Shown: positions 45,299 to 54,356 of the stretch, piece by piece
Position numbering within the stretch: position 1 is the first letter of the stretch
Layout of the letters: each line of letters opens with the position of its first letter
NCBI RefSeq assembly: GCF_000702605.1
Contig: NZ_JNIR01000001.1
Coordinates: forward strand, 2,994,001-3,058,000
Origin: Exiguobacterium acetylicum DSM 20416
GTDB taxonomy: Bacteria > Bacillota > Bacilli > Exiguobacteriales > Exiguobacteriaceae
Length of the DNA stretch: 64,000 nucleotides
Direction of reading: 5' to 3'
The notes under the pieces: generated by a model
Database searches by the model: none
What the model saw: only the letters and a program-made list of their open reading frames with translations
What the model was told of the DNA's origin: nothing
Position numbers and translations under genes: made by a program

Positions 45299-46143
45299 TC
45301 ATAAAAATTGTAGAGTTTCTTCGGAGAAAGTATACAATCACCGCCATTCTTAGCGCTTTGAATGTACCAAGAGCAAGCTATTACCGTTGGATTAAGGAAT
45401 CTGTGAAAGCACCTTCGGTGCTCGAAAAAACCGTCATTGAACTAAGTAAACAGACGAAGTATCGGAATGGACATCGAAAAATAAAGGCATTATTACAGCA
45501 AATCTATCAGTTAAAAGCCAATCGGAATACCGTACAGAAAATCATGCAAAAACACCATCTCCAATGTCGGATCAAGCCGAAGCGAAGATGGAAGTCTCAA
45601 GGTGAGCGCATCATAACGGCACCGGATCTCATCAAGCGCGATTTCACAGCAAGTAAACCGAATCAAAAGTGGGTGACGGATATCACCTATATCCAATACG
45701 GCAGCACGACGAAATATCTTTCCACCATCATGGATCTTTTTAATAACGAAATCGTCGCATACAAGTTATACGAGCATCAACAAACGTCTCTTGTGATTGA
45801 TACGTTGAAGATAGCGCTTGAGAATCGAAACTATCCCGAAGGGGTCATCCTTCATTCGGACCAAGGAAGTGTCTATACGTCATACGCCTTTCAAGAATTC
45901 GTTAAAAGGAATCACCTAACAAGCAGCATGTCTCGTAGAGGAAACTGTTGGGACAACGCAGTTATCGAATCGTTCCACTCTAATTTAAAGTCCGAGGAAT
46001 TCCAGTACGTCAAATTTAATTCACTAAGAGACCATGAGGTCTCTGAACGCGTTACTAATTACTTAAATTACTATAACGAAGAACGAATCCAAGAAAAATT
46101 AGGCTACCTGACACCGAAAAAATACGGTGTACAGGCAGCCTAA
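45256..46143 (+). CDS. IS3-family transposase OrfB (DDE integrase domain)
   Basis: The frame is -1 to OrfA and open from the slippery site, so an OrfAB fusion is made by frameshifting (an independent start could be TTG 45358). The DDE catalytic triad is present: Asp in KWVTDITYI, Asp in LHSDQGS and Glu in NAVIESFHSNLK. The helical HTH_21-type region precedes it (HRKIKALLQQI). No damage is visible, so it may be active. Confidence 0.92.
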   Translation, partial: KKVHGNRKRVEKEVVIKIVEFLRRKYTITAILSALNVPRASYYRWIKESVKAPSVLEKTVIELSKQTKYRNGHRKIKALLQQIYQLKANRNTVQKIMQKHHLQCRIKPKRRWKSQGERIITAPDLIKRDFTASKPNQKWVTDITYIQYGSTTKYLSTIMDLFNNEIVAYKLYEHQQTSLVIDTLKIALENRNYPEGVILHSDQGSVYTSYAFQEFVKRNHLTSSMSRRGNCWDNAVIESFHSNLKSEEFQYVKFNSLRDHEVSERVTNYLNYYNEERIQEKLGYLTPKKYGVQAA

Positions 46144-46321
46144 TCAAGGTGTTTTATATGTGTCTCATATTGCTAGGTCAGTCTATCATGTAGTATGCAC
46201 GTCGTCCCTTTCGAAAACAGGACGATGTTTCTTAAGTGAATCTTAAACATATCGATGCCTGATTTTCGGCGACATCGTGACCGGACAAGCCGGTATACTA
46301 AAGACAAAGGAGGGGAAGGCG

Positions 46322-47365
46322 ATGGAACATCACACGTATTATGAAGCGCTCGTTCGCCGAGACGCGACGTACGAAGGAACGTTTTTTGTCGGCGTCAAGA
46401 CGACCGGCATCTTTTGCCGTCCGACGTGTCCGGCACGAAAACCGAAAGCGGAGAACTGTGAGTTTTTTGAGACGGCGCAAGAAGCATTACTTGCCTCTTA
46501 TCGACCGTGCCGTCGTTGTCATCCGCTCGCTTATCCCGGCGATCATGGTACGATTCAGCGCTTGATCGAAGCGGTCGAGGCAGAACCGGACAAACGATTC
46601 AAGGAAGCCGATTTCCGAGCACTTGGTCTGGATGAATCAACGGCACGCCGCCAGTTCAAGAAACGCTTCGGGATGACGTTCGTCGCGTATGCCCGGGCAC
46701 GGCGGATGGGTCTGGCGATGAAGGAGATCCGGACCGGTAAGCCGGTCATCGAAGGACAGTTAGTAGGAGGTTATGAATCCAGTAGTGGTTTTCGTGAGGC
46801 GTCAGCACGGATTCTCGGACAGGCACCGTCGCGCTTTGACGGGCAGGTCTTACGCGCCAAATGGCTCGACACGCCACTCGGCTCGATGCTGGCGATTGCC
46901 GACGATCAACTCTTACATCTGCTTGAGTTCGTCGACCGACGCGGACTGGAACGGGAAATCGAACAATTGCGTAAGAAAGCACGCGCTGTCATCGTTCCCG
47001 GGGAGTCACCGGTCTTTGGACAGATCGAAGCGGAGCTCCGTCGTTACTTCAAAGGAGAGCAGGTATCGTTTCAGACGCCACTGATGCGGTACGGAACACC
47101 ATTTCAACGCCGCGTCTGGGAAGAACTCGAGCGGATTCCGAGTGGAGAGACGATCTCGTACCAAGAGCTGGCGATCCGGATCGGTCAACCGACCGCTGTT
47201 CGTGCCGTCGCACGAGCGAATGGAGCGAACCAACTGGCAATCGTCATCCCGTGCCATCGGGTCATTCGGACGAATGGGGATTTAGGTGGATACGCGGGTG
47301 GACTCGCACGCAAGGAAACATTGCTCAAACTAGAGCGCACACAGAGGGGACTGGATGAAGGATGA
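46322..47365 (+). CDS. ada: Bifunctional Ada-type alkylation response protein
   Basis: The start is ATG 46322, with GGAGGGG upstream, giving 347 aa. The N-terminal AdaA domain has the zinc/acceptor cysteines (IFCRPTCPARKP and YRPCRRCHP). An AraC-type HTH follows (about 80-160), then a methylguanine methyltransferase with the acceptor motif IPCHRVI and the GxxxSYQELA region. It removes methyl groups from DNA phosphates and O6-methylguanine and, when methylated, activates its own operon. It overlaps the next repair gene by four bases. Confidence 0.95.
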   Translation: MEHHTYYEALVRRDATYEGTFFVGVKTTGIFCRPTCPARKPKAENCEFFETAQEALLASYRPCRRCHPLAYPGDHGTIQRLIEAVEAEPDKRFKEADFRALGLDESTARRQFKKRFGMTFVAYARARRMGLAMKEIRTGKPVIEGQLVGGYESSSGFREASARILGQAPSRFDGQVLRAKWLDTPLGSMLAIADDQLLHLLEFVDRRGLEREIEQLRKKARAVIVPGESPVFGQIEAELRRYFKGEQVSFQTPLMRYGTPFQRRVWEELERIPSGETISYQELAIRIGQPTAVRAVARANGANQLAIVIPCHRVIRTNGDLGGYAGGLARKETLLKLERTQRGLDEG

Positions 47366-48408
47366 GTTTGATTAAAGATGTGTTTTCACCGAGTTGGCTC
47401 GACCGCTTAGGAGAAGCGGTCGACGTACCAGATTTTCGAATACGAGTCGAACAGGGAGACTGGAATGAACTCGCGTTTAAACAGCGCGTCCGCCGTGTGG
47501 CGGAGACACTGGAGACGATTTTGTCACCGTTTCCGGACTCGATTGCGGAACTGGAACGACTCGCACCGCAGTTTACCGGTCTACCGGGAATCGTCTTTCC
47601 GGAGTATGTCGAACGGACGGCAACACTCGCCGACTGGACGCTTGCGTTAGCGACACTCGCCAAGTTGACGCCGCATTCGACGTCAGAGTTCGCCGTTCGC
47701 CGTTTTCTACTTGCTGATCAGGAACTCTATCTTGAGCAGGCATTCAAATGGACCACATCAGACGATGAACATGTCCGGCGCTTAGCGTCTGAAGGGACAC
47801 GACCGCGTTTACCATGGGGACAAGCGATCCCGCGTCTGATTGCTGATCCGCGTCCGGCGTTACCGATTCTTGACGCCTTATTACAGGATCCGTCACTTTA
47901 CGTCCGAAAAAGTGTCGCCAATCACTTGAATGATATTTCAAAAACGCATCCGGAATACTTGATCGAACGAATTGAACGTCACTTAGGAACAGATCCGAAC
48001 ACGGACTGGATTTTGCGCCACGCCTCCCGGACGTTACTGAAGCGCGGAAACCCAGAAGTGTTGCAATTATTCGGACACGTTACGCAAGGCGAGGTCACGC
48101 TTACGGACTTGGTCGTCTCACCGGTGACGATTGGTCAGGAGTTACAGTTTTCGTTTCAAGTGCATAGTTCCGTTGAACAACGTCTGCGTCTTGAATACGC
48201 AATCGATTACGTCAAACAACGTGGAACGAGTCGGAAGGTGTTTCAACTGCGGGAGCGGGAAGTTAAAGGTGTCTTACAAGTCGAACGACGCCAATCGTTT
48301 CGGAACATGACGACGCGTGTCCATTATCCTGGAACACATACATTGACGATTTTGATTAACGGGGAAGCTTACGCAACAGCACCGTTTGAGGTCGAGGAGG
48401 AGATCTAA
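47362..48408 (+). CDS. DNA alkylation repair protein (HEAT-repeat, AlkD-like)
   Basis: This 348-aa helical protein has HEAT-like repeats and typical AlkD-family stretches (FAVRRFL, DEHVRRLASEGTRPRLPW, DPSLYVRKSVANHLNDISK). It probably excises bulky or methylated bases without base flipping. The ATG overlaps the ada stop, and the next gene starts one base after its own stop. The operon points to alkylation damage. There is a C-terminal extension of about 100 residues, beta-rich, whose role I do not know. Confidence 0.88.
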   Translation: MSLIKDVFSPSWLDRLGEAVDVPDFRIRVEQGDWNELAFKQRVRRVAETLETILSPFPDSIAELERLAPQFTGLPGIVFPEYVERTATLADWTLALATLAKLTPHSTSEFAVRRFLLADQELYLEQAFKWTTSDDEHVRRLASEGTRPRLPWGQAIPRLIADPRPALPILDALLQDPSLYVRKSVANHLNDISKTHPEYLIERIERHLGTDPNTDWILRHASRTLLKRGNPEVLQLFGHVTQGEVTLTDLVVSPVTIGQELQFSFQVHSSVEQRLRLEYAIDYVKQRGTSRKVFQLREREVKGVLQVERRQSFRNMTTRVHYPGTHTLTILINGEAYATAPFEVEEEI

Positions 48409-48750
48409 ATGCAAGGACGACATCCGGATTTTACGACGTCACGCCTGTTTGTTGAAGCAACGGATGAAGAATCAGGTTGCAAGTGGACGTTGCATGCGTT
48501 ACGTGAAAAAGCGATCGTCGGAACGATTAGCTTCACATGGACTGCACCCACCGGAACCTTACGTTATACGACGACTGATGAGGATGATCAGCACGGATAC
48601 ATCACAGAAGCGTTGACGTCGATTTTGTCGTATCTCTCGCGGACGTTATTATTGACGCGTGTCTACAGTGAAGCGGGCAGTGAGATGGTCTGGCTTCGAA
48701 ACGGCTTTCAGTTGCATGCTGATCGATATGAACGCGAACTGCATCATTAA
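48409..48750 (+). CDS. GNAT-like small protein
   Basis: This 113-aa protein directly follows the alkylation repair gene. It resembles a short GNAT acetyltransferase: a beta-rich N-terminal half, then a helix (GYITEALTSILSYL), a strand with RVYSEAGSEMVWLRNGFQL and a C-terminal strand. It lacks the usual acetyl-CoA loop (Q/R-x-x-G-x-G/A), so enzymatic activity is uncertain. Confidence 0.6.
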   Translation: MQGRHPDFTTSRLFVEATDEESGCKWTLHALREKAIVGTISFTWTAPTGTLRYTTTDEDDQHGYITEALTSILSYLSRTLLLTRVYSEAGSEMVWLRNGFQLHADRYERELHH

Positions 48751-48752
48751 AG

Positions 48753-48783
48753 CCCCGCCTGCTGAGCAGGACGGGGTTTGTTT
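48753..48783 (+). terminator. Terminator of the ada operon
   Basis: CCCCGCCTGC (48753-48762) pairs with GCAGG and CGGGG (48766-48776, one A bulged), then TTTG. Confidence 0.75.
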
Positions 48784-48787
48784 GTGC

Positions 48788-49366
48788 TTAAACGGTTGCT
48801 TTTAACCAGTTAAAGTGCGCACAAATCGCTTCCGCACTTTCACGTGCACTTAACTGTTCCGTATCGAGGAAGAGATAGTTGACGTCCGGTAGTTCGCCCG
48901 GCAGCGAACGTGTCCGGTATCCGTCTGCCGTCTCACGTAAGTCTTGTTCAGAAGCAGCGAGGTCGCGCTTCGTTACTTTGTGCGTCAATCGGTTTTCAGT
49001 CGTGTTTCGGTGCAGACGAGTTGCGACCGGCGCATCGAGTTCAACGATGTAGACGTCAGCACCTGCTTGTTCGAATAACTCGACTGTCTCTTCGATGAAC
49101 TCAAGACCACCGCCTTCGACGCCGAATAGACAGAGGAAGGTAAATAAGACGCCTTCAAGCGAGCTGTTCGCCATTTCCTTGAACATCTCGCGCCGGATCG
49201 TATCCTTTAAGCGATGGTGTGCGGGTTCAGAGAAATCAAAATAAGGCAATAACAGATCGATTGTCTGGTGGTTATGGAAAACTTTCATCTCCGTCAACCG
49301 TTCGATTTCCTGACCGATCGTCATCTTTCCGACTGCTTGGGGACCAAGTAACAAGACAAATTTCAT
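48788..49366 (-). CDS. P-loop kinase-like protein
   Basis: This 192-aa protein has a Walker A motif LLGPQAVGKMTIGQ (about residues 6-19) and a nucleoside-kinase-like fold with VFHNHQTIDLLL and a DAP-like basic region (ATRLHRNTTENRLTHK). It looks like an AAA_17/zeta-toxin-like or shikimate-kinase-like phosphotransferase. The substrate is unknown and no antitoxin-like gene is adjacent. Confidence 0.75.
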   Translation of the reverse strand: MKFVLLLGPQAVGKMTIGQEIERLTEMKVFHNHQTIDLLLPYFDFSEPAHHRLKDTIRREMFKEMANSSLEGVLFTFLCLFGVEGGGLEFIEETVELFEQAGADVYIVELDAPVATRLHRNTTENRLTHKVTKRDLAASEQDLRETADGYRTRSLPGELPDVNYLFLDTEQLSARESAEAICAHFNWLKATV

Positions 49367-49498
49367 AGATGAACCTCATTTCCTTTTTCTGCTAAGAATA
49401 GCATATTCCGACGAGTGACATCACTAGAACGTTTGTTCGTAATTTGGTATAATTCAAATATGAAGTCCCGTCGTGTCCTTGTCTGAAGGAGGACAACC

Positions 49499-50026
49499 AT
49501 GCAAGAACAATGGAAAGCCGTCATCGGCTATGTAGGTATATATGAAGTCTCATCACTTGGTCGCGTAAGGTCGCTCGACCGGACGATCGTGACGTGTCGC
49601 GGTGTCCAGCAACGACGAAAAGGTGTCTTGCTCCGTCCACGGCTCAATCGGGAAGGATACCGGAAAGTCACGCTCTACCAACGTGGTCGAGGAGAGCGGG
49701 TGCAGGTCGGTCTACTCGTCGCACAAGCTTTTCTGACGGCGGATGTCACGGAAGCGCGACTCGTCTGGCGCAACGGCAAACGAGCTGACGATCAGTTGTC
49801 GAACTTAGAGGTTCTGCCTTCGATCGATCAGCAGTATACTGAACTACTTGGTGAGTTTGATCTCTTGTTAGGTCAACATGTGACGCTGTCACCTTTTCAG
49901 ATTCGAACGATTCGCGCGCAGTACGAAAAAGGGAAAACAACCCGTCAATTGGCAGAGCAGTATCAGGTGACGGAGAACCGGATTCGCAACATCATCGATA
50001 AGAAGGAAGCGAAATTTATTAGCTAA
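49499..50026 (+). CDS. NUMOD4/HNH-family protein with degenerate HNH site
   Basis: This 175-aa protein starts with a NUMOD4-type motif (EQWKAVIGYVGIYEVSSLGRVRS). An HNH-like domain follows, with KVTLYQRGRGERVQVGLLVAQAF and the segment LVWRNGKRADDQLSNLEV. The homing-endonuclease signature NHxNGxKxDN has become VWRNGKRADD, losing the catalytic His. A C-terminal HTH (KGKTTRQLAEQYQVTENRIRNII) remains. It is probably a domesticated or inactive relative of intron endonucleases that still binds DNA. AAGGAGG precedes the ATG. Confidence 0.8.
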   Translation: MQEQWKAVIGYVGIYEVSSLGRVRSLDRTIVTCRGVQQRRKGVLLRPRLNREGYRKVTLYQRGRGERVQVGLLVAQAFLTADVTEARLVWRNGKRADDQLSNLEVLPSIDQQYTELLGEFDLLLGQHVTLSPFQIRTIRAQYEKGKTTRQLAEQYQVTENRIRNIIDKKEAKFIS

Positions 50027-50072
50027 CTAAAAGTACCGGATATCAAATGAGATATCCGGTACTTTTAGTTAG
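50023..50072. terminator. Bidirectional terminator
   Basis: A 22-bp perfect stem (50023-50044 with 50051-50072) lies between convergent genes. Confidence 0.85.
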
Positions 50073-50650
50073 ATTTTTGATTTGCGATATCCAGCACTTA
50101 CAGCTGCACCTTCTGTACAAAAAACTTGTTCAGGGTCCGTTTTACTATAAAACCTTTGATTAGGAAGGTGATATATTTTCTCACCTGAACTAGAGATATT
50201 ACCCCGAATATTTAAGCAAGTCTTAGCTTTAGTGTCAGCTTCTGCCTTGGCTTTAGCGTCAGCTTCTGCCTTGGCTTTAGCGTCAGCTTCTGCCTTGGCT
50301 TTAGCGTCAGCTTCTGCCTTGGCTTTAGCGTCAGCTTCTGCCTTAGCTTTAGCGTCAGCTTCTGCTTTAGCTTTAGCGTCAGCTTCTGCCTTGGCTTTAG
50401 CATCAGCTTCTGCCTTGGCTTTAGCATCAGCTTCTTCCTTAGCTTTAGCATCATTTTTTTCTTCAGTGTTATTTTTATGATCATCAGAGTCCAAGTCTTT
50501 AGTAGATTGATGACTCTTTGTATTATTGTCTTTATCGTCAGATTCATCTTCTCCAAAAATAGCGCCACAAGCGCCTAAGAAAATTAAAATAATGAAGATG
50601 AGACAACCACAGCCACAACAGCCGCCTTTTTTCTTTTTCTTTTCTTCCAT
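50069..50650 (-). CDS. Membrane protein with octapeptide stalk and sunset domain
   Basis: This 193-aa protein starts with a basic patch, a Cys-rich segment (GGCCGCGC) and a membrane helix (residues about 12-30). An acidic segment follows, then about ten copies of the octapeptide ADAKAKAE, a charged helix-forming stalk. The C-terminus is a sunset-type domain (CLNIRGNISSSGEKIYHLPN, then RFYSKTDPEQVFC and GYRKSK). The domain is probably held outside the membrane by the stalk. The gene is more AT-rich than its neighbours, which suggests recent arrival. It ends at a 22-bp hairpin. Confidence 0.82.
   Translation of the reverse strand: MEEKKKKKGGCCGCGCLIFIILIFLGACGAIFGEDESDDKDNNTKSHQSTKDLDSDDHKNNTEEKNDAKAKEEADAKAKAEADAKAKAEADAKAKAEADAKAKAEADAKAKAEADAKAKAEADAKAKAEADAKAKAEADTKAKTCLNIRGNISSSGEKIYHLPNQRFYSKTDPEQVFCTEGAAVSAGYRKSKI
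50218..50455 (-). repeat. 24-base tandem repeat in coding sequence
   Basis: About ten units of GCTTCTGCCTTGGCTTTAGC-type 24-mers encode the octapeptide stalk. Units differ at one or two bases. The length is a multiple of three, so copy number can vary without frameshift. Confidence 0.9.
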
Positions 50651-50763
50651 TGATTCATTAACCCCTTAAATATAAAATTACCTACCAAAAAACATTTTAT
50701 TTCATATTAAATGATAAGTAAATATTGTAATTTAAAGATTAATACTAGGAAAAATGTAAAAAA

Positions 50764-52398
50764 TTAATTTTTTATAGTTTGTTGCAACGAACTGATCCGC
50801 GACTCGAGTACAGCACTATGTGTCTTCAATTCTGTTTGCTGAATGACGTGGTGTTGCATCTGTTCTCCGAGCACTTGGCTGTAAGACGAGAGTTCTGACA
50901 TCAACTGCTGAACCGACTGTAGATGTTCCTGCATGTTTAACTGGACGTCTGCGACGATTTGACGCTGCTGTTCGACAGTACCCAGTGTCGTCTCGATCGT
51001 CGTCGCTTCGGTCAGCATTTGTTGCAAATGCTCCGTTGCCGTCTCGAGCTGTTGTGACGTCGAGAGAAACCGTTCCGTCATCTGCGAGAGCGCTTGTTCG
51101 ACTTGATCGAGTCCCGCCGTCCAGGTCTGATTGACCTGCCGGATATGGTCCGTACTCGTCCTAATATCGATTGCTAGTTTTTCGACCTCTTTAGCGACGA
51201 CCGTGAAGCCGCGACCAGCTTCTCCAGCACGGGTTGCCTCAATTAACGCGTTCAGCGACAAGCGGCGCGTCTCTTCAGCAACGCGCTGGATGTGCGAAAT
51301 CGAGGTTTCCATCTGTTGCTGTAGATGTGAGGTCTGTTGCAAAATCTGCTCTGTCGTCGTGGATTGTTCCTTCAGCAACTGGCTTTCCTCTTGTAAGGTC
51401 TCAAGTGTCGTGTGATTCGTCTGAACAGTCTGTTGAAAACGGGTTACGGCATGTTGACTGTTCAGAAGTGTCGTTTGCATTTCGCTTAACGCATCGTGTC
51501 CTTGGGCAGTCAAACGTGTCGAGGCGACGATCGTCTGATCCATCTGCGTCGATTGCGCAAGTAAAGAACCGGCGACTTCATCGACGGCTTGGACCGATTG
51601 ATCCATCGCCGATAAGCGCGAGGAAAAGTGGGGCTGGACGGACTCAAGTTCCTGACTTGCTTGTTGCATCTCAGTCGTTAAGTCATTAATCTGTTGCATC
51701 AATTGATTGTATTGAAACGTGAGCTGTTGTAACTCAAAAGTTGTCGTCTTGAGCGTTAATGGACGATACGATCGCTTCGCATGCGCTTCTTCAATCTGTA
51801 AGGCGAGTTTCGATAAAGGTGCCAGTTGGCGTTGAATCCGCCAGCGGATCAAGAGGCTGATGCTGACAAGCGTGATCACGCTGACCCAGACGAGTGTCCA
51901 AGCTAAATCTCGCGCCGGTGCGATTAATTTATCACGGTCGGTCGTCAGTAAGATGACGTCATCGAGTTCCGGAATCGTCATCGCGACAAGAAACTGATCT
52001 TGATTCGAAAAAGCATATGTACGGGCTGTTTTTAAGTGGTGTAATAGTTGTTTCCGTTTTGTCGGTTCGAGTGTCAACGGTCGGAACGCCTCACTCGTGT
52101 TCAGGCTTTGGAAGCGAACCGTGTAGTCGTCACGTGATAAGTCGGTTCGCTGTTGCTGTTGCAATCGTTTGATGGCACGCGAGCGGTCTTTCGCGTCCTC
52201 CGGATACGCCAGAAACGTTGCCCGGACGTTCGCGTCGAACATCGTTAACTCACGCATCAGCCGTTCCTCAGTTGCTGCGACGGATTGTTGATAGGAAGCG
52301 TAGACGCTTAGACCGCTGATCACGATCAGTCCGATGGCGACGATCGGAATCAACCATCCATTTAATTGTTGTGCCAGTAATCGTTTTTTCATAAGCAT
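50764..52398 (-). CDS. Methyl-accepting chemotaxis protein with extracytoplasmic sensor
   Basis: The start is ATG 52398, nine bases after GGAGGAG (a longer frame exists), giving 544 aa. A membrane helix (about 13-35) is followed by an extracytoplasmic Cache-like region (about 35-175), a second helix (about 176-198), a HAMP segment and a long coiled coil. The hairpin reads [21 protein letters not shown]. It differs from the usual [18 protein letters not shown], so it is a divergent receptor. It has no chemotaxis neighbours. Confidence 0.85.
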   Translation of the reverse strand: MLMKKRLLAQQLNGWLIPIVAIGLIVISGLSVYASYQQSVAATEERLMRELTMFDANVRATFLAYPEDAKDRSRAIKRLQQQQRTDLSRDDYTVRFQSLNTSEAFRPLTLEPTKRKQLLHHLKTARTYAFSNQDQFLVAMTIPELDDVILLTTDRDKLIAPARDLAWTLVWVSVITLVSISLLIRWRIQRQLAPLSKLALQIEEAHAKRSYRPLTLKTTTFELQQLTFQYNQLMQQINDLTTEMQQASQELESVQPHFSSRLSAMDQSVQAVDEVAGSLLAQSTQMDQTIVASTRLTAQGHDALSEMQTTLLNSQHAVTRFQQTVQTNHTTLETLQEESQLLKEQSTTTEQILQQTSHLQQQMETSISHIQRVAEETRRLSLNALIEATRAGEAGRGFTVVAKEVEKLAIDIRTSTDHIRQVNQTWTAGLDQVEQALSQMTERFLSTSQQLETATEHLQQMLTEATTIETTLGTVEQQRQIVADVQLNMQEHLQSVQQLMSELSSYSQVLGEQMQHHVIQQTELKTHSAVLESRISSLQQTIKN

Positions 52399-52487
52399 AA
52401 AAAACATCTCCTCCCGTGTACCTATCGGAAGGAGATGAAGCAACATGTATGAAGGTGTTGTACGGCTTGTGTAAAGGTCTTGTGAAT

Positions 52488-52664
52488 CTAATTCACGTAA
52501 ATTGGTAGGACAGTCGCAAGATGTGTCATAAGTGCTTGTGTCTCTTCTTTTGGTTCAGATGTGACGTAAATGATCAACGCAGCAGCAACGATGACGAAGA
52601 TGGCGATGACGAGAATGATGAAGAACGGCATCTTACTTTTTCGTTTTTCAGCTTGACGATCCAT
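52488..52664 (-). CDS. 58-aa single-helix membrane protein
   Basis: The real gene is the end of a longer frame. ATG 52664 has AAGGGGG seven to nine bases upstream. A Lys/Arg-rich N-terminus precedes one membrane helix (about residues 12-35), and the tail is polar. The function is unknown. Confidence 0.65.
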   Translation of the reverse strand: MDRQAEKRKSKMPFFIILVIAIFVIVAAALIIYVTSEPKEETQALMTHLATVLPIYVN

Positions 52665-52809
52665 GAAAGATTCCCCCTTAATGATGTAGACGATAGACAT
52701 ATTTGTTTGATTCCCTCTCTTCTTGTTTGAAAACCTTGGAAAAAGAGGGGAATGTGTAATCTGACGGGAATAGAGTAAACATCTGAAATGGAATGAGGAG
52801 GATGTCGTC

Positions 52810-53901
52810 GTGCTTACGTTGCTCAATTCATTGTTGTTGAACTTTTCCCTATTGATTGCGACATTGCTGTTCGCCTTTTTACCGCTACGACGAATCGAGC
52901 GGATCTCACCCAACTCCTCCTTACAAGTCCGACTCGCAATCGGTTGTATCGCGGGTTTGATTGGTGCGCTGTTGATTTTCAACAGTATCTCCTATGACGT
53001 CGCAAAGATTGATTTGCGTCTCGTTGCACTTGTTACGGCGTACTTTTACGGAGGGTTAGTCAGCGGTAGCATCACGATGCTGTTCATCATCGGTGCCCGA
53101 TTTGCGGTGACACCGGCTGGCGAATACGAGGGGCTGATCCTGACGACCTTGATCTGTGTCGCGTTACTCGTGACAGCGACGATTTATCGCCGATTTGCTG
53201 CTCAGCGAATGAAGGATTATCTCGTGTTGCTTGGAACAGGTATCGCATACAGCTTACCGGCGCTCTATTTATTGACGAACACGTTCGAGCGGTTTTTAGA
53301 GATTGCGCTCGTCTATATCATCGTCATCATGATTGGTGGTTACGTGACCTATCGTTTCTTACAAGAACTCCGGAAACACTTTTTATTCGTGCACACGCAA
53401 CAAGAACTGGCTTTAACGGATGGGCTGACGCAACTGGGAAACCGCCGGAAGCTAGATGAGACGTTAGCCGAGTATGCTCAGAACGGAACGGTCTTTTCCG
53501 TCCTCATTCTTGATCTCGATCATTTTAAATCGATCAACGATACATACGGTCATGAAGGGGGCGACGTCGTTTTACGGCAACTCAGTCATCTCTTGCAATC
53601 GTATTGTCCAGAACAAGGAGTCGTCGGTCGGTATGGTGGTGAGGAATTTGTCTTACTGTTGCCGGACGTACCACTCCGACAAGCGGAACGACTCGGGGAA
53701 CGGATTCGTTCTGCCTGCGCTGATCAACACTTCGTCTATAAGGAATATCCCGTGTTTCATGTCACGTTATCGCTAGGGGTTGCCTCTTCTGATCAAGCAT
53801 CGACCGTATTTGAGACCGTCCAAAAGGCAGATTTAGCGTTATATGAAGCCAAACAAACCGGACGAAATCGCGTCGTCTGTTATCGAGACCCTTTGCTGTA
53901 A
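52810..53901 (+). CDS. Diguanylate cyclase with 5TM-5TMR_LYT membrane sensor
   Basis: This is a 363-aa protein from GTG 52810 (GAGGAGG upstream). The N-terminal 190 residues form a 5TM-5TMR_LYT membrane domain. The GGDEF domain has LTDGLTQLGNRRKLDE, LDLDHFKSINDTYGH and the active-site loop RYGGEEFVLLL, so it should make cyclic di-GMP. The RxxD inhibitory site is missing just upstream of the loop. The gene has its own terminator. Confidence 0.9.
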   Translation: MLTLLNSLLLNFSLLIATLLFAFLPLRRIERISPNSSLQVRLAIGCIAGLIGALLIFNSISYDVAKIDLRLVALVTAYFYGGLVSGSITMLFIIGARFAVTPAGEYEGLILTTLICVALLVTATIYRRFAAQRMKDYLVLLGTGIAYSLPALYLLTNTFERFLEIALVYIIVIMIGGYVTYRFLQELRKHFLFVHTQQELALTDGLTQLGNRRKLDETLAEYAQNGTVFSVLILDLDHFKSINDTYGHEGGDVVLRQLSHLLQSYCPEQGVVGRYGGEEFVLLLPDVPLRQAERLGERIRSACADQHFVYKEYPVFHVTLSLGVASSDQASTVFETVQKADLALYEAKQTGRNRVVCYRDPLL

Positions 53902-53905
53902 ATAA

Positions 53906-53948
53906 CAACTGCCTCGCTCGACCGATTGGTCAGGCGGGGCAGTTGTGT
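53906..53948. terminator. Bidirectional terminator
   Basis: CAACTGCCTCGC (53906-53917) pairs with GCGGGGCAGTTG (53934-53945) between convergent genes. Confidence 0.75.
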
Positions 53949-54356
53949 TTAGTGATGCAGTAACGAAAATACATCATGGCGTTCAAAATCAGCGAGAATA
54001 TTCGGCGCAATCACCTGACGGATCGTTGTTTCGTCCGCCCAGAGATAGGCGTCGTGTTCTGCCGGTAATTGAACGTCTGTTTGATTCGTCGCGCAGACGT
54101 ACATCAAGAGAATGATTTGCCGATTGGGATGCGTCAGGAAGCTCGAGGCATAGAGCAGATGCTTCGGCGTAACGGTCAATTGTGTCTCTTCTTTAATCTC
54201 GCGAATGAGACTGTCGACTGGCAATTCACCGAAGTCGATCTTGCCACCCGGACATTCCCATGTCCCGCCACCGAAGTCAGCAGCAGCCCGGCGGACGATC
54301 AGGAGACGTTGCTCGTGAATGATGATGCCTTTGACGGCAGGAACGATCGCTGTCAT
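53949..54356 (-). CDS. Nudix hydrolase
   Basis: This 135-aa protein has the Nudix box GGKIDFGELPVDSLIREI followed by KEETQL (about residues 37-59), and WECPGGKI suggests an 8-oxo-dGTP/MutT-like enzyme. It starts inside the stop of the S51 peptidase gene (ATGA), so it is co-transcribed with it. Confidence 0.9.
   Translation of the reverse strand: MTAIVPAVKGIIIHEQRLLIVRRAAADFGGGTWECPGGKIDFGELPVDSLIREIKEETQLTVTPKHLLYASSFLTHPNRQIILLMYVCATNQTDVQLPAEHDAYLWADETTIRQVIAPNILADFERHDVFSLLHH

Larger units (their letters stand above)
44892..46188 (+). mobile_element. IS3-family insertion sequence (IS150-like), apparently intact
   Basis: Two overlapping frames encode OrfA and OrfB with a -1 frameshift signal. 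Core inverted repeats are TGAGACAATATAAAACACC (from 44913) and, on the other strand, TGAGACACATATAAAACACC (to 46167). Weaker similarity extends outwards to about 44892 and 46188. I see no clean target-site duplication, so the exact ends are uncertain. The element separates the methyltransferase gene from whatever lay upstream. Confidence 0.88.

Noticed and set aside
44889-46191. Target-site duplication of the IS3 element
   Set aside because: I tried several possible ends and found no matching flanking 3- or 4-mers, so none is claimed.
50218-50455. Regular 24-base repeats that might look like a CRISPR array
   Set aside because: The units are contiguous without spacers, keep a reading frame and encode an octapeptide stalk.
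50232-50480. Plus-strand frame of SASALALA repeats
   Set aside because: It is the mirror of the coding repeat, with no ribosome site, and the minus-strand gene has an anchor and a recognisable sunset domain.
52488-52982. Long 164-codon minus-strand frame
   Set aside because: Only the last 58 codons have a ribosome site and a sensible membrane protein; the upstream part overlaps the diguanylate cyclase start.
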